NCBI GenBank assembly: GCA_026785985.1
Contig: JAJAYX010000284.1
Location: 1-11,035, forward strand
Reading direction: 5' to 3'
Source: Rudanella sp.
GTDB lineage: Bacteria; Bacteroidota; Bacteroidia; Cytophagales; Spirosomataceae
DNA length: 11,035 bases
A program made the position numbers and the translations under genes. Shown here in pieces: positions 1 to 7,336 of the stretch. The notes beneath the pieces were generated by a model that worked only from the letters and a program-made list of their open reading frames with translations, did no database searches and had not been told where the DNA came from. The number at the start of each line of letters is the position of its first letter. The stretch's first letter is position 1.

Positions 1-1
1 C

Positions 2-523
2 AATAAACTCTATAAGGCTGTGAATGCCTTTGGGGAACAGGTGAAGCGCGTGGCTAAAGAAGACAAAGAGTCGATTTTGGCCAGCCGTCTCTCGTTCAAC
101 CTCAACGCCATTGTGGGTGGGCAATTGGAAGACGACGACGAACACAAACTCTACCAGCTTTATCCCGAAGGCAATTGGGTGGAGGTGGACAGTGGGTCAC
201 TTTTCAAAGTCATCGGGAATTCGGGCTATGGAAAGCAGCTGCTCTTCCGAAACCTCACCTACGACACCAGCCTGGCCGAAGCCCTCAAAATCGGATTTCT
301 GGCCTTCGATGCCACCCGCGTCAGTGCCAATGATGTGGACTATCCGCTCGACGTAATCATTTATCCGAATAGCAGTTTCCACATGACCGAACACCGGCTG
401 GAAAAGGACGATATGGACGAGATTTCGCACCAATGGAGCGCGTTGCTCAACAACTCTGTGCGTAAACTCCCCACCTACTGGATGGACCCTATTTTTGAAA
501 AAATTAAAGCCGGGAAACACTAA
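2..523 (+). CDS. Anbu-type proteasome-like peptidase, 3' part (5' end outside window)
   Basis: The reading frame is open from the first complete codon at base 2, so the gene begins before the window; 173 C-terminal residues are visible. A GTG at base 20 lies inside the frame and is not a likely start. The segment reading FNLNAIVGGQL, then LYQLYPEGNWVEV, then a GNSGYGKQLL-like stretch and FLAFDATRVSANDVDYPLDVII matches the second half of Anbu (ancestral beta-subunit) proteins, which have the Ntn-hydrolase proteasome fold and are about 240-250 residues long. The N-terminal nucleophile (Thr/Ser) would be in the missing part, so activity cannot be judged. The TAA shares one base with the ATG of the transglutaminase gene, indicating translational coupling. 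Family knowledge: Anbu genes usually travel with transglutaminase, alpha-E and circularly permuted ATP-grasp genes; its substrate is not established. The family call is by pattern recognition only. Confidence 0.85.
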   Translation, partial: NKLYKAVNAFGEQVKRVAKEDKESILASRLSFNLNAIVGGQLEDDDEHKLYQLYPEGNWVEVDSGSLFKVIGNSGYGKQLLFRNLTYDTSLAEALKIGFLAFDATRVSANDVDYPLDVIIYPNSSFHMTEHRLEKDDMDEISHQWSALLNNSVRKLPTYWMDPIFEKIKAGKH

Positions 524-1377
524 TGAAACTCCATGTTCGCCATACCTCCACCTATACGTACGACGGCCCGGTAGCACTGAATCCACATATGTTGTATCTG
601 TATCCCCGCACGTATCCGTATCAGCGGCTGATCGCCTACGAACTAACTATTGACCCGGCTCCCTCCAAAACCGTGCGGAATGTGGATGCAGAGAGCAATG
701 TGCAACAGGTTGTGTTTTTTAACAGCCCCACCCGTCACCTTCGCGTGGTGGCCGATATGACCCTGCAATCGGATGATTTCAACTCGTTCGACTTTGTTAT
801 TTTTCCGTTCGAGAGTAAAAAACTCCCCGGTTTTCGCTACGAACCGGGTGTGGAGGCCCTGTTGCATCCCTACTTAGACAGAACTACGGTTACGGCGGAG
901 ATTGAGCTATGGGCGCGTCGGATGGCTGCCGGAGCCAACTGGGAAACCATTGAGTTTTTGTCGGTACTGAACCGAACCATTCGGGGATTTACCTACGAAA
1001 CCCGCGAACAGGGCGCACCCCACCCACCCGAACAAACCTTATTGAACCGGCATGGCTCCTGCCGCGACTACACGGTGCTGTTCATGGCGGCCTGCCGGAG
1101 TTTGGGTCTTGCCGCCCGGTTTGTGAGCGGTTATCTGTTTGGCAATCCCCAACAGGAACACGAGCTACACGCCTGGGCAGAGGTCTATTTGCCCGGCGCG
1201 GGCTGGCGCGGCTATGATCCCACCGAAGGGTCGGTGGTGAACAACCGCCACATTTTCCTGACCAGCACCGCCCAACCCGAACTGGCCGCGCCCATAACGG
1301 GCAGCTACAGCGGCTCGGCTTCGGCCACGTTCCACAATGAACTGGAGATCGAGAGCGATACAGCGGTGGATATTTGA
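523..1377 (+). CDS. Transglutaminase-like cysteine protease of the Anbu operon
   Basis: A 284-residue protein with an N-terminal beta-rich domain typical of bacterial transglutaminase-like proteins (residues 1-85, opening KLHVRHTSTYTYDGPV) and a transglutaminase-core domain (about 130-240). The catalytic triad is visible: Cys180 in HGSCRDYTVLF, His216 in ELHAWAEVYLPG and Asp232 in GYDPTEG. There is no signal peptide, so it is probably cytoplasmic. Proteins of this group are thought to act as peptidases or amide hydrolases rather than cross-linkers. In the Anbu system they are proposed to process a peptide-like product made by the ATP-grasp/alpha-E partners; that role is a published-style hypothesis, not shown here. 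The ATG overlaps the TAA of the preceding Anbu gene by one base and no good ribosome binding site precedes it, which supports coupled translation. Length is normal for the family, with all key residues kept. Confidence 0.93.
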   Translation: MKLHVRHTSTYTYDGPVALNPHMLYLYPRTYPYQRLIAYELTIDPAPSKTVRNVDAESNVQQVVFFNSPTRHLRVVADMTLQSDDFNSFDFVIFPFESKKLPGFRYEPGVEALLHPYLDRTTVTAEIELWARRMAAGANWETIEFLSVLNRTIRGFTYETREQGAPHPPEQTLLNRHGSCRDYTVLFMAACRSLGLAARFVSGYLFGNPQQEHELHAWAEVYLPGAGWRGYDPTEGSVVNNRHIFLTSTAQPELAAPITGSYSGSASATFHNELEIESDTAVDI

Positions 1378-1386
1378 GGAGGTTTA

Positions 1387-1394
1387 TACTTTCG
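1387..1394 (+). promoter_or_regulatory. Possible Bacteroidota -7 box before the TPR/DUF1186 gene
   Basis: TACTTTCG matches the Bacteroidota -7 consensus TAnnTTTG at all but one fixed position and lies 25 bases before the ATG at 1420, which would give a short leader of about 20 bases. No TTG-type -33 element is seen at the expected distance, so this is weak. If real, it separates this gene from the Anbu/transglutaminase operon. Confidence 0.3.
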
Positions 1395-1419
1395 TATTAA
1401 GACATAGTTAACTCATCCA

Positions 1420-3225
1420 ATGGCTTTTTTTGATAATACTGCCCCTTCCGTTAACCCAAAAGGTGGCCCCGTTGATCTATCAACGATTGCGGGTTTGCAA
1501 CACGCTCAATACACCGTCACCTGGGAACCCATGTATGCTCCTGATTTCCCTTTCGAACTCCGGGAGCGTATACCGCTTTTGTACGAAGCGATACAGCATC
1601 GCCCCAATCATCAGTTAGTGGAGCAGATCCGTCAGTTGGTTCGTCAATACCCCGACATTCCATCTCTGAAAAACTACCTGATGCTGGCATACGCCAAAAT
1701 GGGGAACACCAAAAAAGCATCGGAGGTGCTCGAACAAACCCTGCAGCAACACCCGCGTTACTTGCTGGGGCTGGTCAATAAAGCCAATGAACTATTGATT
1801 GTTAAAAAGGACACGGCGGCTGTAGAGGAGTTGTTTGGTGGCTCTCCCACCGATATTAGTCTTTTATACCCTGAACGCACGGAGTTCCATGCCTCTGAAG
1901 TGGCTAACTTCGACAACCTGGCCTTCTTGTATTACATCGCCAAAAGAAACCCCGCTGAAGCCGAAAATAGGTTGCGGACTTTGCGCGACATTGGGTATCA
2001 CAGCGTTGATCAGCTACGGGCGATGAAAGACCGGCTGGACAGGGCCTGGCTTCTGTTTAACATAGCCAAAATGCAGGCTGGTGCGGCCAATTCCGTTACT
2101 GTAGAAGGTTATTTCCGGGCGCAAGATCAGCAAACCACCGAGCCGCCTGCCTTTGAGCATCCCGAAATCGACTGGCTGTATCAACACGGTCTGGGCAAAG
2201 ACGATAATCCGCTGCCCGCCGACAAACGCGACGTGCTGCTGGCTTTGCCACGTCCCTCACTCACCCGCGATTTGTCGAAGGTTCTGCTTGATACGGTGTA
2301 TCGGTACGACTACTTTGCCAATCAGGATTGGGACGCAACCCACCAAAGTTTTGCCAGCCATGCCCTGCTACTGACTGCCGAACTGCGGGCCTACGAGTGC
2401 CTGGAAGCCGTTTTGGAGACCCTCCGGCAAGACAACGAGTTCCGTGAATTGTGGTGGGGCGATTTCTTAACCGACTACTACGAACCCTATTTCCGGCAAC
2501 TGCTGCCCGCTCAGGCCGATGCCCTGAAAGCGTTTATGCAGGAGCCGAATGGGAATACGTACTCGAAAACGCTGGCTTCAGAAGCTGTTGACCAAGCCGT
2601 GTTGGCTGACCCAACGCTCAAAACAGTTGCTCAGAACTGGTATGCCGATGTGCTAACCTTTTTGCTCGCCCACGCCGACGATGAAACGCTGCTGGACACC
2701 GACCTGCTGGCGTTTATAATCGGCGATATAGTGGATCTCCAACTGACCGATTTGCTGCCCCAGATTCGGGATGCGTTCGGGCGGGGGCTGGTGAACGAGA
2801 GCATTGGCGGTGATCTGGCCTACGCAGAGGAGAAAATGCAAAACCCGGCTTTCGCCCCCAACCGTCGTCCCCTGTTGCCCATCGCCGAGGCATACGACTA
2901 TTGGCTCGACCCGGCTGCTTACCGCAAAGCGCACCCTGAACCGGAGCGTGAAAAATTCCGCGACGACTTTTTCGACGAACTGGAAGCCAAACAAAGCGAG
3001 TGGGATTTTCTGTATGAGAATGACGAAGTGGAAAAGACTATCCCAGCCAAAAGCATCAAATCGTCGCCGTTCTATATCGAAGACCAGAAACCCCGGCAAG
3101 TAGCCCCAGTGCCAAACCGCAACGACAAAGTATCGGTGAAATACACCAATGGCACCGTGCTACGCGACGTGAAATTCAAGAAAGTAGAAGCCGATGTGAA
3201 GGCAGGGAAATGTGTGTTGGTGTGA
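1420..3225 (+). CDS. TPR-containing DUF1186-like protein
   Basis: A 601-residue soluble protein with no signal peptide or membrane segment. Residues about 62-128 form two TPR-like helical pairs (LKNYLMLAYAKMGNTKKASE, then VLEQTLQQHPRYLLGLVNKA). Residues about 270-465 resemble DUF1186: a helical-repeat region with WWGDFLTDYYEPYF at 345-358, then IIGDIVDLQLTDLLPQIRDAF and GLVNESIGGDL near 433-465. A charged linker (500-565) leads to a short conserved-looking tail, RNDKVSVKYTNGT then VKFKKVEADVKAGKCVLV (567-601). The start rests on the ATG at 1420, about 42 bases after the transglutaminase stop; there is no clear Shine-Dalgarno sequence. Function is unknown. TPR and HEAT-like helical proteins usually act as protein-binding scaffolds, so any link to the Anbu operon is only positional. 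The DUF1186 assignment is from memory of the family pattern and is moderately sure. Confidence 0.8.
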   Translation: MAFFDNTAPSVNPKGGPVDLSTIAGLQHAQYTVTWEPMYAPDFPFELRERIPLLYEAIQHRPNHQLVEQIRQLVRQYPDIPSLKNYLMLAYAKMGNTKKASEVLEQTLQQHPRYLLGLVNKANELLIVKKDTAAVEELFGGSPTDISLLYPERTEFHASEVANFDNLAFLYYIAKRNPAEAENRLRTLRDIGYHSVDQLRAMKDRLDRAWLLFNIAKMQAGAANSVTVEGYFRAQDQQTTEPPAFEHPEIDWLYQHGLGKDDNPLPADKRDVLLALPRPSLTRDLSKVLLDTVYRYDYFANQDWDATHQSFASHALLLTAELRAYECLEAVLETLRQDNEFRELWWGDFLTDYYEPYFRQLLPAQADALKAFMQEPNGNTYSKTLASEAVDQAVLADPTLKTVAQNWYADVLTFLLAHADDETLLDTDLLAFIIGDIVDLQLTDLLPQIRDAFGRGLVNESIGGDLAYAEEKMQNPAFAPNRRPLLPIAEAYDYWLDPAAYRKAHPEPEREKFRDDFFDELEAKQSEWDFLYENDEVEKTIPAKSIKSSPFYIEDQKPRQVAPVPNRNDKVSVKYTNGTVLRDVKFKKVEADVKAGKCVLV

Positions 3226-3252
3226 GAGGGGGGATTTTGTATTGAGTAGGGA

Positions 3253-4730
3253 TTATCGAGGGAATACGGAAAACACTGATGAGTCGGCTTCGCGTGGTCG
3301 GCACCCGGTAAATAAGGCGGCTACTGGCGCAGCGATCCGGCTTTCCTGTAACTGCCCATCAATCAAACGATAAATTCGGTCGGCTATGCCCGACAGGTCG
3401 GTACGGAAACAGAGCGCGTTGACCGAAAGTGTTTCAAAAGCTTGTTGTAGCTGTGGGGTTTCGGTGGGCTGTTGTTCGAGTTCGCCCTGTATGTACTCAT
3501 ACATCCGGTCGAAGGCAACACCCGCTTCCTGTACCTGCAGGTTGGTCAGAGCTAAAGCACCAACTGCCGGGAACAAACTGCCAATCATCGTCAGAACGGC
3601 CATCATCTCCCCAACTTTGAGCGTATTGGCCAACACAAACCACGAAGCTCCCGCCAGCAAAGCCGTCAGCAAAACAGCCCCTACCAGTTCGGCTACCAGG
3701 TTCAACCGAAGGCTAATCAGCCCTAACCCATAGATTTTTTGCTGGTAATGACCGTAGATACGGGCCGTTAGCTGGCTGAAAAACGGTTGCCGATTATTCA
3801 CCTTAATCACATCAATACCCTGCAAGGTATCAACATAATGGCTCTCGGTATGAGCCGATGCCGCCATAACCTCGCGTTGGGCCTTGTTGATGGCACGATG
3901 ATACCGCCAGATTAACCCGCCGTAGAGCGGCATACACAGGAGCGTTGCCCAACCCAACGATACTGAATAGGAGAAAATGAATCCTGCACAAATGAGGGCG
4001 ACCAATACATTGATAATGACTGCCCCGGTCAGATAGCTGACACTACGCTGAATCCGGCTTGTATCGTTCAAACGGGCCATGAGTTCCCCCGTCTGGCGGT
4101 TGTCGAAAAACGACCTGGGCAGGTAGAGCAGGGTATTGAAAAACTGCTGAACCAGCCGGTTGTTGAAATCCCGGCTTTGTCGGTTGAGCAGAAACCCCCG
4201 CAAAAATGCAGCCCCCGACCGGGCCATCAGCAACACTGCCAACAGCAACAGGCCGAGCATGAGCCGTTTGGTGTCGTGTTTAGGCAGAATTTCGTCCAGT
4301 AGTTTCTGCGAAAAAATGGCCGTTGACAAACCCAGCCCTGCCGTCAGGATGCCCATCCCCGCAGCAATAGCCAGCAACGGCACATCGGCCCGAAGGAGGT
4401 TCAGGAGCCATTGACGTTAGCCGGCAGAGGACATCCAGTTCCAGCCTGTCTATCAACGCCCAAAGGCAACCGGCATCCGGTATGGCTTCGGGTAGGAGAC
4501 AGACAACAAGCTGTGTTTGTGGGGCATTCTGTCGAATGCCATCGAATAGCGCGGGTTGATGTAGATAGTCGCTGGTGACGACCGTAAAGCGCGGTTGCTC
4601 AGTGAGCAAAGCGGCCAGAAATACACCGGGGTCGCGGTGCGGAGGTTTGTACAACAGGCTCCCCTGCATTAGCAGCGGCAGCGATGAGAAACGAATCAGA
4701 ACGGTGGGGGCTAAGGGCGATAAGCGTCAT
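3253..4730 (-). pseudogene. Decayed export ABC transporter: membrane domain kept, ATPase domain deleted, N-terminus frameshifted
   Basis: The longest intact frame (about 4407 down to 3253) encodes a type I exporter membrane domain: six hydrophobic segments, LPRSFFDNRQTGELMARLND (typical of peptidase-containing/bacteriocin exporters), and a coupling region HYVDTLQGIDVIK. After the membrane domain the ATPase domain begins (LSVNALCFR) but jumps straight to its last part (ADRIYRLIDGQLQE). Walker A, Q-loop, signature, Walker B and H-loop are all missing, roughly 160-190 residues, with the frame kept; the junction is near 3395-3405. Upstream of 4407 the frame is closed by TAA, while the neighbouring frame (4405-4705) encodes a sensible alpha/beta-like stretch, RFTVVTSDYLHQPALFDGIR and TQLVVCLLPEAI, that I cannot assign. 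Skipping one base near 4405-4415, and one C in the five-base run at 4706-4710, restores one frame back to an ATG at 4730. It cannot hydrolyse ATP itself and is best read as a relic. An alternative is an expressed membrane-only protein starting near 4383-4407. Confidence 0.8.
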
Positions 4731-4783
4731 CGGGTTTTTGATAAACGGTGGTTCTATTCATTCCTTAGTCGTTTCTGAGCACC

Positions 4784-4816
4784 GAAACGTAATCACTGCG
4801 TTTAAAAAAAAACAAA
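4784..4816 (-). promoter_or_regulatory. Candidate Bacteroidota promoter for the decayed transporter
   Basis: On the minus strand, TTTG (4816-4813) and TACGTTTC (4791-4784) are separated by 21 bases. This fits the Bacteroidota -33/-7 arrangement (TTTG, then TAnnTTTG), with one mismatch in the -7 box. It lies about 54 bases before the ATG at 4730, which supports that ATG as the original start of the transporter gene. The TTTG sits next to an A/T homopolymer, so chance occurrence is possible. Confidence 0.4.
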
Positions 4817-5109
4817 CAATTTTCCGGAAATAGTCCGTACAGGAAGTAAAATGCTGGTCTTCAATTAGTTATATGTCGAAAGGTCTCGCCCCATTTTTCG
4901 ATTTCTGCGTACTTTTACAATGAATGTATTGCGTGTTTTTGCTGGAAGAAGGTCGGCCTCCAAGTCCGTGTGTGGTAGTGGCAGGCGATGGTTGAAAATC
5001 CCCCCTTTCACTGACCGCCACAACACGCTGTAACCTGATGGAGCAATTAAACATTGGCCGTACCCGTTGAAAAAGAACAAACCGTGCATACCCTACCGTG
5101 TTGTATGGT
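4817..5109. other. Non-coding stretch between decayed transporter and glmM
   Basis: No convincing gene is seen in the roughly 420 bases between the transporter relic and glmM. The open frames are short, lack family features and overlap one another. The stretch starts with an A-rich tract (4804-4812). It also contains TACTTTTA at 4910-4917, a near match to a -7 box, placed only two bases before a 37-codon frame (4920-5033) of unconvincing composition. No strong hairpin is seen. It probably holds only upstream regulatory sequence or further debris from the decayed locus. Confidence 0.5.
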
Positions 5110-5117
5110 TATCTTTG
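5110..5117 (+). promoter_or_regulatory. -7 box of the glmM promoter
   Basis: TATCTTTG is a perfect match to the Bacteroidota -7 consensus TAnnTTTG. It lies 35 bases before the preferred GTG start at 5152, giving an expected leader of roughly 25-30 bases. No clear TTG is present 19-21 bases upstream, so the -33 element is weak. The box lies inside the longest open frame of glmM, which argues against any start codon upstream of it. Confidence 0.55.
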
Positions 5118-5151
5118 CCGGATTACTAAACAAGTTCTTTACCCAATTCAC

Positions 5152-6576
5152 GTGGCATTAATTAAATCTATCTCCGGTATTCGTGGGACGATTGGGGGGC
5201 GTAGCGGAGAAGGTCTGACACCGTTGGACGTTGTAAAATTTTCGGCAGCATTCGGGCAATGGCTCCGGCAACGGGCAACCGCACAGGGCGTAACAACCAC
5301 ACCTACCGTGGTGATTGGGCGCGATGCCCGATTGTCGGGCGATATGGTGTCGCGGTTGGTGTCGGCCACATTGCAGGGGCTGGGCATTAACGTTGTTGAC
5401 CTGGGTCTTTCAACCACACCAACCGTCGAATTGGCCGTTCCGGCAGAGGGGGCTATTGGTGGTATTATCCTGACAGCCAGCCACAACCCCATTCAGTGGA
5501 ATGCCCTCAAACTCCTCAATGAGAAAGGTGAATTTATTTCCGGCAACGACGGTGCCGAGGTGCTGGCCATTGCTGAAGCCGAAGCCATCGACTTTGCCGA
5601 AGTACGCAAACTTGGTACTTACTGCACCGACGATACCTATCTACAAAAACACATTGATCAGATTCTGGCTTTGCCTTTGGTGGATCGTGCCGCCATTGCA
5701 GCCCGTAATTTTCGAATTGTAGTCGATGCCGTGAACTCCACGGGGGGCATCGTGGTGCCCATGCTTCTGGAAGCCCTCGGCGTGGAGCAGATCTCCAAAC
5801 TGCACTGCGAACCAACCGGCCACTTTGCTCACAACCCCGAACCACTGCCCGAAAACTTAACCGATATTATCAATGCCGCCAAAAAAGATAATATCGACCT
5901 TGGCATTGTGGTTGACCCCGATGTGGATCGGCTGGCTCTGATTTGTGAAGATGGTTCGCCGTTTGGTGAAGAATATACGCTGGTGGCCGTGGCCGATTAT
6001 GTGCTGAAAAACCAGCCCGCCGGTTCGGCACCGGGCAACACGGTCTCAAACCTGTCGAGCACCGTTGCTCTTCGCGATGTGACCCGCAAAGCTGGTGGCG
6101 AACATTTTGCCTCGGCTGTTGGTGAGGTGAATGTGGTCGATATGATGAAAGCCAAAAACGCCGTGATTGGGGGCGAGGGCAACGGAGGTATTATTGTTCC
6201 TGAACTGCACTATGGCCGCGATGCGCTGGTTGGGATTGCTCTGTTCCTGACGCACTTAGCCAAGTTTGGAAAGTCGGCTTCGATGCTGCGCCGGACCTAC
6301 CCGAACTATTACATCTCTAAAAACAAGATCGAGTTAACACCCAACATCGATGTGGACGCGGTGCTTGAACGCATCAAAACGAAGTATGCCCGCAATCCGA
6401 TCAATACGATTGACGGAGTGAAAATTGAGTTCGACCGGGAGTGGGTACACCTGAGAAAATCAAATACGGAACCAATTATCCGCATTTATTCCGAGTCGGA
6501 TACGCTCTCGACAGCCGAACACTTGGCCAGCAAAATTATCCAGGATATCAGGGAGGTACTAAACGAGACTCGATAG
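5152..6576 (+). CDS. glmM: Phosphoglucosamine mutase (alpha-D-phosphohexomutase family)
   Basis: Converts glucosamine-6-phosphate to glucosamine-1-phosphate for UDP-GlcNAc, and so for peptidoglycan and lipopolysaccharide; cytoplasmic. From the GTG at 5152 the product has 474 residues and opens ALIKSISGIRGTIGG, as these enzymes normally do. Visible motifs are the phosphoserine loop TASHNP (Ser110), the Mg-binding DPDVDR (Asp255, Asp257, Asp259), the sugar-binding GGEGNGG (340-346) and the phosphate-binding RKSNTEP (435-441). The frame is open back to 5098, but the extra 18 residues are unlike the family and overlap the TATCTTTG promoter box, so GTG 5152 is preferred. The sequence belongs to the archaeal/Bacteroidota-type GlmM branch, and specificity for glucosamine rather than glucose or mannose phosphates is inferred from that. 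It is a single-gene unit ending at a strong hairpin. Confidence 0.92.
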   Translation: MALIKSISGIRGTIGGRSGEGLTPLDVVKFSAAFGQWLRQRATAQGVTTTPTVVIGRDARLSGDMVSRLVSATLQGLGINVVDLGLSTTPTVELAVPAEGAIGGIILTASHNPIQWNALKLLNEKGEFISGNDGAEVLAIAEAEAIDFAEVRKLGTYCTDDTYLQKHIDQILALPLVDRAAIAARNFRIVVDAVNSTGGIVVPMLLEALGVEQISKLHCEPTGHFAHNPEPLPENLTDIINAAKKDNIDLGIVVDPDVDRLALICEDGSPFGEEYTLVAVADYVLKNQPAGSAPGNTVSNLSSTVALRDVTRKAGGEHFASAVGEVNVVDMMKAKNAVIGGEGNGGIIVPELHYGRDALVGIALFLTHLAKFGKSASMLRRTYPNYYISKNKIELTPNIDVDAVLERIKTKYARNPINTIDGVKIEFDREWVHLRKSNTEPIIRIYSESDTLSTAEHLASKIIQDIREVLNETR

Positions 6577-6607
6577 ACTATTCAGGAATCGGGTAACGGC
6601 TATTCAG

Positions 6608-6656
6608 GGACAAAGCGAAGCCCCCAATCATTTTGGTTGGGGGCTTCGCTTTGTCC
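6608..6656. terminator. Strong hairpin terminator between glmM and a convergent small gene
   Basis: The left arm (6608-6627) and right arm (6637-6656) are perfectly complementary over 20 bp, with GAAGCCCCCAA facing TTGGGGGCTTC and a nine-base loop. It lies 32 bases after the glmM stop and 12 bases beyond the stop of the minus-strand small membrane protein gene. It can therefore serve both convergent transcripts. There is no long T-tract on either side, as is common in Bacteroidota. Confidence 0.8.
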
Positions 6657-6667
6657 ACTTTAACCGC

Positions 6668-6964
6668 TTACTGTCGTTGCCAATACATATAGCCTGCCAG
6701 GGCCACTTGCGCTCCAACTACGAACAAAATCATCACCATAATTTGCCCATTTGTGGTGGAAGTCTGTTGAGCGAAATAGCCGCATAATACCGCGTATAGC
6801 CCCAAACCAATCAGCAGTAAACTGGCATTCCGAGCCATTCGATTAGACTCATTATCAGTGAGTTGATTATTTTTGGCAAATCGGTCTGTTAGCTTGAATC
6901 GCCAGACTGCGGCACCCAACAAGGCCATGATAGCCCCAATTACGGAATAGGCGAGGAGAAGCAT
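6668..6964 (-). CDS. Small three-helix membrane protein of unknown function
   Basis: From the ATG at 6964 this gives 98 residues beginning MLLLAYSVIGAIMALLGAAV. Three hydrophobic segments are visible: about 2-20, 47-64 and 73-93. A polar, charged loop (WRFKLTDRFAKNNQLTDNES) separates the first two. The frame extends upstream to 7063, but that extension lacks a hydrophobic or family-like pattern and runs most of the way to the divergent gene, so the inner ATG is preferred. There is no catalytic motif and I do not recognise the family. Only 105 bases separate its start from the divergent small membrane gene at 7070, so the two may share a control region. It converges on glmM across the hairpin at 6608-6656. 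Confidence 0.65.
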   Translation of the reverse strand: MLLLAYSVIGAIMALLGAAVWRFKLTDRFAKNNQLTDNESNRMARNASLLLIGLGLYAVLCGYFAQQTSTTNGQIMVMILFVVGAQVALAGYMYWQRQ

Positions 6965-7069
6965 CGTGCAACTTGTCCGTTGAATAGTTTTAAAAGAAGC
7001 AATACCCAAATAGATGTTCCTTTGAATGAAGTAAAAACAGTATTCACTCACAAAACTCAACACAACGTT

Positions 7070-7255
7070 ATGAATGTCAAGCGCGTTTTCGGAATTATCC
7101 TGACTTTACTCGGATTGGTGGGCCTGATAATGGGCGGTAAAGACCTCATGGCGGGCGGAGTAGCCCAGGGATCATGGGTTTATCTGGGCCTCGGAGCCAT
7201 TTTCTTCTTCACCGGCATCAGCCTGATCCGCACGACGGGAGATACGGCAAAATAA
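7070..7255 (+). CDS. Small two-helix membrane protein of unknown function
   Basis: From the ATG at 7070 the product is 61 residues, starting MNVKRVFGIILTLLGLVGLI, with hydrophobic segments at about 5-22 and 35-53 and a short basic C-terminus (RTTGDTAK). An N-terminal MN(V/I)KR followed by a GIILTLLG-type helix is a common appearance for short conserved Bacteroidota membrane proteins of unknown function; this is recalled, not searched. The frame is open further back to 6980, but those 30 residues are polar and overlap the divergent control region, so the inner ATG is chosen. TTCCTTTG at 7017-7024 is a one-mismatch -7 box in a plausible position. Transcription probably ends in the long hairpin at 7282-7336. 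Confidence 0.6.
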   Translation: MNVKRVFGIILTLLGLVGLIMGGKDLMAGGVAQGSWVYLGLGAIFFFTGISLIRTTGDTAK

Positions 7256-7281
7256 GAATTCAGTGAACAGCCATCAGCCAA

Positions 7282-7336
7282 CAGGGAACAGTTTGCTGAC
7301 ACTTAAACTACCCATGCGTCATCAAACTGTTCCCTG
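7282..7336. terminator. Long inverted repeat between convergent genes, overlapping a stop codon
   Basis: CAGGGAACAGTTTG (7282-7295) pairs perfectly with CAAACTGTTCCCTG (7323-7336). After one mismatch, TGAC (7297-7300) pairs with GTCA (7318-7321), giving 18 pairs around a 17-base loop. The right arm includes the last four codons and stop of the minus-strand nucleotidyltransferase gene; the left arm follows the small + strand gene. It is likely a two-way terminator, although a T-tract is missing. Confidence 0.6.

Noticed and set aside
2653..3099. 148-codon minus-strand frame inside the TPR/DUF1186 gene
   Set aside because: Overlaps well-structured coding sequence on the other strand and has no start context or family features.
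4920..5033. 37-codon frame after a TACTTTTA box
   Set aside because: The box is only two bases from the ATG, the product is arginine/serine-rich without any pattern, and there is no ribosome binding site.
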